DNA from: Prinsepia uniflora | Taxonomy: Eukaryota > Streptophyta > Magnoliopsida > Rosales > Rosaceae | NCBI GenBank assembly: GCA_032719365.1 | Contig: CM064868.1 | Span: 73,459,766 to 73,523,765 of the forward strand | Reading direction: 5' to 3' | DNA: 64,000 bases | Shown here: positions 60,797 to 64,000 of the stretch, piece after piece | How positions within the stretch are numbered: position 1 is the first letter of the stretch | How the letters are laid out: every line of letters starts with the position of its first letter | Notes under the pieces: generated by a model | The model's database searches: none | Told to the model about the DNA's origin: nothing | The model's input: the letters and a program-made list of their open reading frames with translations, nothing else | Made by a program: the position numbers and the translations under genes

Positions 60797-60905
60797 CATT
60801 ACAAGAAAAAAGGCAATTTGCCGGACAAATACAAATTCACCGGGTAACAATAAAATTTGTCGGGTAATATTAAAATTTGTCGGGTAACAAAACACAAGTG
60901 CGTTA
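60797..60905 (+). mobile_element. CACTA-like transposon end
   Basis: CATTACAAGAAAAAAGGC at 60797 differs by one base from the CACTACAAGAAAAA terminus of plant En/Spm (CACTA) elements. It is followed by subterminal repeats AATTTGTCGGGTAA (60855, 60879) and AATTCACCGGGTAA (60833). No matching opposite end was found on its right side, so this is a fragment. Confidence 0.55.
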
Positions 60906-61633
60906 GCAAAGGTTTACATCAAGTATGGGACACCCTAATCGAAAAAGAAAACCAAAACCAAAACCAAAACCCAAACCCACCGACAGCCACACTCTGATAG
61001 GTCCTCAGTATCCTCCGATGACCCTCGGTCAGATAGGCTCCTTCCCACTCCCCGGATATTAGGAAAAACAGATGTTTCCATGCCTTTTGTGATGTTGGCA
61101 TGTCCCAAATGAAGGGTCCCTGGGGTCTTCCTATCCTTCGCCTCAACGTAGACCCAACCCGTTTTATCCCTCCGAAATTGGTAGAGAAATTTCAAGTGAC
61201 CCCATGTCGGCTGACCATTTCCAGCCAACTTAAAGGCCGTATATACACCTGTTAAAGCAATCCAGGTATTCAGATTGATTTACTCGATGGCTACCCCCAG
61301 GCGAGCTACCATGTCTTGTATCCAGGGGTGCAATGGCAAGACGACACCGTACTTAAACACGTCAAGATGGAACGTCGTCCAAGGCTCTGGAGGATCGCTC
61401 GACATGTTTTCTCCCCGATCAGCCTCATCACCACTGTATCAGGAACATGGAATGCCTCCATGTATGGATGTATGTCGTCCCACTTATTCGTACTCCATTG
61501 ACGATCAATATGGTAAACTGATTCTGCCACGGTCACTTCTCGCATAGCCGAATCCACATCGATCTCTGTGACCATCAGCCTTGAGGTTTCACCCTCGTCA
61601 CTTGTTCCAGCAATTTCCTTTCCTCTCCCTCGG

Positions 61634-62670
61634 CAGGGCCGACCAATAGGGAGGGCAGGAGGGCAGGAGGGCATAGGCCCCGGGCCCAAAAATGTTGGAG
61701 GGCCTAAGTTCTTTTTTTATGTTTAAAAAAAATAAGAAGATGAATGATAATTTAAACAGGGGATACGAGTGAGCGGGGAATGAAAGGTGAGTCTCCTTTA
61801 AAGTTCCAAGAAGAAGGCATATGGTTTCAATGTTCCAAGGTTAGATATCAATTTCATTCAATCTCAAATTCTCAATTGTTCTAAATTTTTAATTTCTTGA
61901 CATCTCATTCAAACTCTCAAACCCTAATCTCAATTTCTCAACAATTGGCTTTTCCAGTCGAAGACATCCAGGCATTTTCATCTCCCCTTCTGAAAGCCCT
62001 AGTCTAGATATTTCAAAGTTACTAACTTCAAAAAGTGATAATTTAATTTAATAGAATTTCTATTACAGTTTCCCTGATTGAACACTTCCATTTGACCACT
62101 TTCCCTTACGGATGTTGCAGTTATTGACAACGGGAAGACCTCTTCATATAATTAAAGGACCAATGTTATGGGTCTAAGTCATGAATCTAACATTACAAAT
62201 GACATGTCAGTTCTACCTCTTTGTTAGAAATTAGAAATTGTGCCTCTTTATTTATTTTTGTGTGTGTCTTTGAATCCTTAATTACATCTTTTTCGCATGT
62301 CGGGATGACTTCAGAGAACTCACCTAAACTGATAAGGTCACTGCTACAAAGGTTCTTAGTTTAACAATCTTTAATTACATTCTTGTATTGAATATAGAAG
62401 TTTGTATAGAGTTGCAAATTACTTACTAGTTTCACCAAAAACGTATAAGATTTGTTAAAAAATAAATAAATATAATGTTTTGAACATGAGGTACTCCTTT
62501 TTCCTTTTTGTCCCAATGAGTTTTCCTCCAACAAAAATTTTAATGATGCCTCTTAATATAAATATAATATAATCAATTTATAAAATTTATATTTTCAATA
62601 ATTAAGTATGCGAATTGAGGGCACATTTTTTATTTTTACCCTATGCCTCTAAATGTTTGGACCAGCTCTG
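61634..62670. mobile_element. Non-autonomous hAT-type transposon
   Basis: 1037 bp starting CAGGGCCGACC and ending GGACCAGCTCTG, imperfect terminal inverted repeats of hAT type, flanked by 8-bp near-perfect duplications TCCCTCGG (61626-61633) and TCTCTCGG (62671-62678). The G/C-rich subterminal GGGCCCCGGGCCCAAAAA-like start fits a common plant hAT derivative. No transposase frame inside; removing it rejoins the surrounding minus-strand frame. Confidence 0.82.
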
Positions 62671-62903
62671 TCTCTCGGCCAGATACAACTGGTATTCCCT
62701 AAAAAATTACGGTCTGATCTATCAACTCTACGTCCAATAAAACCTGCTCGACCTGACCACTGGCCGAGACTGAATTTTTCGGAATTATGGCAAACGCTTT
62801 CTCAAGATCCTCCTCCAAATCCTTCTCTTCTTCGGCCTGTGACCTCGGATTCACCTCTGGCCGAGATGTCCCCGAAATTGAAGCCGATTCACTTGCCCAT
62901 AAC

Positions 62904-63596
62904 TGTAAGACCCCTGTCTTGGAGAGAACGGTGAACGATCCCACATTCCTGCAAGGGGGGAATGGTGGTGTGCTTTAAAGGTGTAGGCACACACCTATCT
63001 AGCACGAGACTTTTTGGGAGCTCAGTGGATTTGGGTTCGGTTGGAACTCCAAAGTTAAGCGAGTTGAGACTGGTGCAATTCCATGATGGGTGACCCCCTG
63101 GGAAGTTGCGCCGCGAAAACAAAATCGTGAGGGTGAGGAGACCCAAAATGGACAATATCGTGCTAGAGTCGGATCCCTACTAAGGAGAGTCGAGTCCTGA
63201 CAGAATGGTATCAAAGCCAGACCCCGACCGGGAAGTGTGTCAGCGAGGACGCTGGGCCCTAATGGGGGTGGATTATAAGACCCATGTCCTAGAGGGAACT
63301 GTGAACGATCTCATATTCCTACAAGGGGGGAATGGTCTGGAAGGGGAATAGTGGCGTGTCTTAAAGGTGTAGGCACACACCTATCTAGCACGATGCCTTT
63401 TAGGAGCTCAGTGACTTTGGGTTTGGTTGGAACTCCAAAGCTAAGCGAGTTGAGGCTGGTGCAATTTCATGATGGGTGAGCCCCTGGGATGTTGTGCCTT
63501 GAGCTCCCGAAAACAAAATCGTTAGGGCGAGGAGGCCCAAAGCGAACAATATCGTGCTAAAGTCGGGTCCCTACTAAGGAGGGTCGGGTCCTGACA
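62904..63596 (+). mobile_element. Complete Cassandra TRIM element
   Basis: LTRs at 62904-63202 (299 bp) and 63274-63596 enclose a 71-base interior with primer site TGGTATCAAAGCC (63206-63218) and polypurine tract GGGGGTGGA. Flanks are ATAAC (62899-62903) and GTAAC (63597-63601), a duplication with one change. The 3' LTR begins TATAAG rather than TGTAAG. Each LTR has the 5S-derived block; in the first it spans about 63043-63113 (AACTCCAAAGTTAAGCGAG, later GATGGGTGACC and CTGGGAAGTTG). No protein is encoded. The element sits in the PF04195-like pseudogene. Confidence 0.93.
63043..63113 (+). ncRNA. 5S-rRNA-derived block in a Cassandra LTR
   Basis: About 70 bases resemble the second half of plant 5S rRNA, including the internal promoter elements (A-box-like AAGTTAAGCG, C-box-like TGGGTGACCCCCTGGGAAGT). 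In Cassandra elements this part is reported to be transcribed by RNA polymerase III. It is not a full 5S gene and would not give ribosomal RNA. Confidence 0.7.
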
Positions 63597-63693
63597 GTAA
63601 CCGAGTGTCCGAAGAGGCCGAGCTGGCCGTTAAATCATCCTCAAAGGCATTGCCAAACTAATTGTCCATGCCTTGAGAATCTTCAAACGACAT

Positions 63694-64000
63694 CTACAAA
63701 ATAATAAAAGGGCTCCTAAGAAAGGAAACATGCACGACAACACTACCTAATCGACCTAGGCGATCAAGATATCTAGGCACAAACATTCAAACATGTTCAT
63801 ACCAAGTTCTTGCTAAACACCCACTGAATCGAAAAAAGGGTAAAAAACAGTGACGTACCTTATTTTTACTCAGAAGTTCGCCGTAGCAACCGCCGTATGA
63901 CTTGATCGGAAATCACCTTGATGGTTGCCAAAAATCGTTTAAGTATCTCTCTCAATCACTCTCAAAATCACTCAGATGCAAAAGTGAAAAGTGAATTTTC
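63694..64000 (-). other. 5' leader and intron of the broken element gene
   Basis: A donor-like GTACGTCAC near 63860 and an acceptor-like TTTTGTAG at 63694-63701 on the minus strand suggest a 5' UTR intron of about 160 bases. The first exon would run off the right edge. Confidence 0.4.

Larger units (their letters stand above)
60935..63693 (-). pseudogene. Element gene with PF04195-like domain, broken and twice interrupted
   Basis: The minus-strand frame starts at ATG 63693-63691 directly after a splice-acceptor-like TTATTATTTTGTAG, with a donor-like AAG|GTACGTCAC near 63860. The N terminus is acidic (AEEEKDLEEDLEKAF near 62820). The C-terminal part (61228-60935) reads NGQPTWGHLKFLYQF, then GWVYVEAKDRK, and in another frame KAWKHLFFLISGEWE. 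This fits the 'putative gypsy type transposon' domain found in ORF1 of Ogre/Tat-like elements. Stops and frameshifts are frequent. A hAT-type element (61634-62670) and a Cassandra (62904-63596) interrupt it. The family assignment is by recall of motif pattern. Confidence 0.6.

Noticed and set aside
63043..63113. Possible functional 5S rRNA gene
   Set aside because: Only about 70 bases resemble 5S, inside an LTR and repeated at four loci. It is the known Cassandra arrangement, not a 5S gene.

Overview
The window looks like nuclear DNA of a eudicot plant. It holds two recognisable host genes, both plant-type and both with introns: a CDC20 gene on the + strand (35546-37599, four coding exons) and an ATG3 gene on the - strand (38827-43711, nine coding exons). 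They converge tail to tail. Almost everything else is transposable-element DNA and broken element genes. I cannot name the species from sequence alone.

Layout. 1-2721: edge-truncated, inverted long LTR. 2722-4640: unassigned, with an ATG/TGA-rich simple-sequence stretch. 4640-24323: a layered nest. A decayed Ty1/copia element (outermost) was hit by a long solo LTR (LTR A, 5-bp duplication TAATG). LTR A was hit by a complete LTR element (element B, 7964-20456, duplication GTGAT), whose 5' LTR was then hit by another solo LTR (LTR C, 8950-11894, duplication TTCCA). A Cassandra solo LTR sits in the copia tail. 25270-29776: a second, inverted, decayed copia element. 30054-31834: solo LTR F. 32673-32955: inverted Cassandra solo LTR. 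32956-35005: sparse intergenic DNA. 35006-43711: the gene island, with a poly(A)-tailed retroposon just upstream of the CDC20 TATA box. About 43973-44150: a tRNA-like SINE. 44158 to about 54200: a decayed Tat-type Ty3/gypsy element split by solo LTR D (48576-51664) and by a 121-bp LTR deletion derivative (52866-52986). 55980-57273: broken plant-mobile-domain gene. 58424-59143: complete Cassandra in a GA microsatellite. 60935-63693: broken element gene (PF04195-like), split by a 1.04-kb hAT-type element and a complete Cassandra.

The most interesting material is one family of long-LTR elements (ends TGTAACGACCCGTCCC ... GGGTCCTGACA), present at seven places, mostly as solo LTRs. The complete copy has a 3.86-kb interior in which I see no gag-pol, so it resembles a non-autonomous LARD. 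Its LTRs carry tandem short hairpins whose two arms change together, a perfect 12-base inverted pair about 0.9-1.1 kb apart, and a duplicated conserved cassette. A second theme is Cassandra TRIM elements, whose LTRs contain a 5S-rRNA-derived block. Four such loci fall within 64 kb.

Function. CDC20 activates the anaphase-promoting complex; ATG3 is the E2-like enzyme that attaches ATG8 to phosphatidylethanolamine. I see no functional link between them beyond adjacency.
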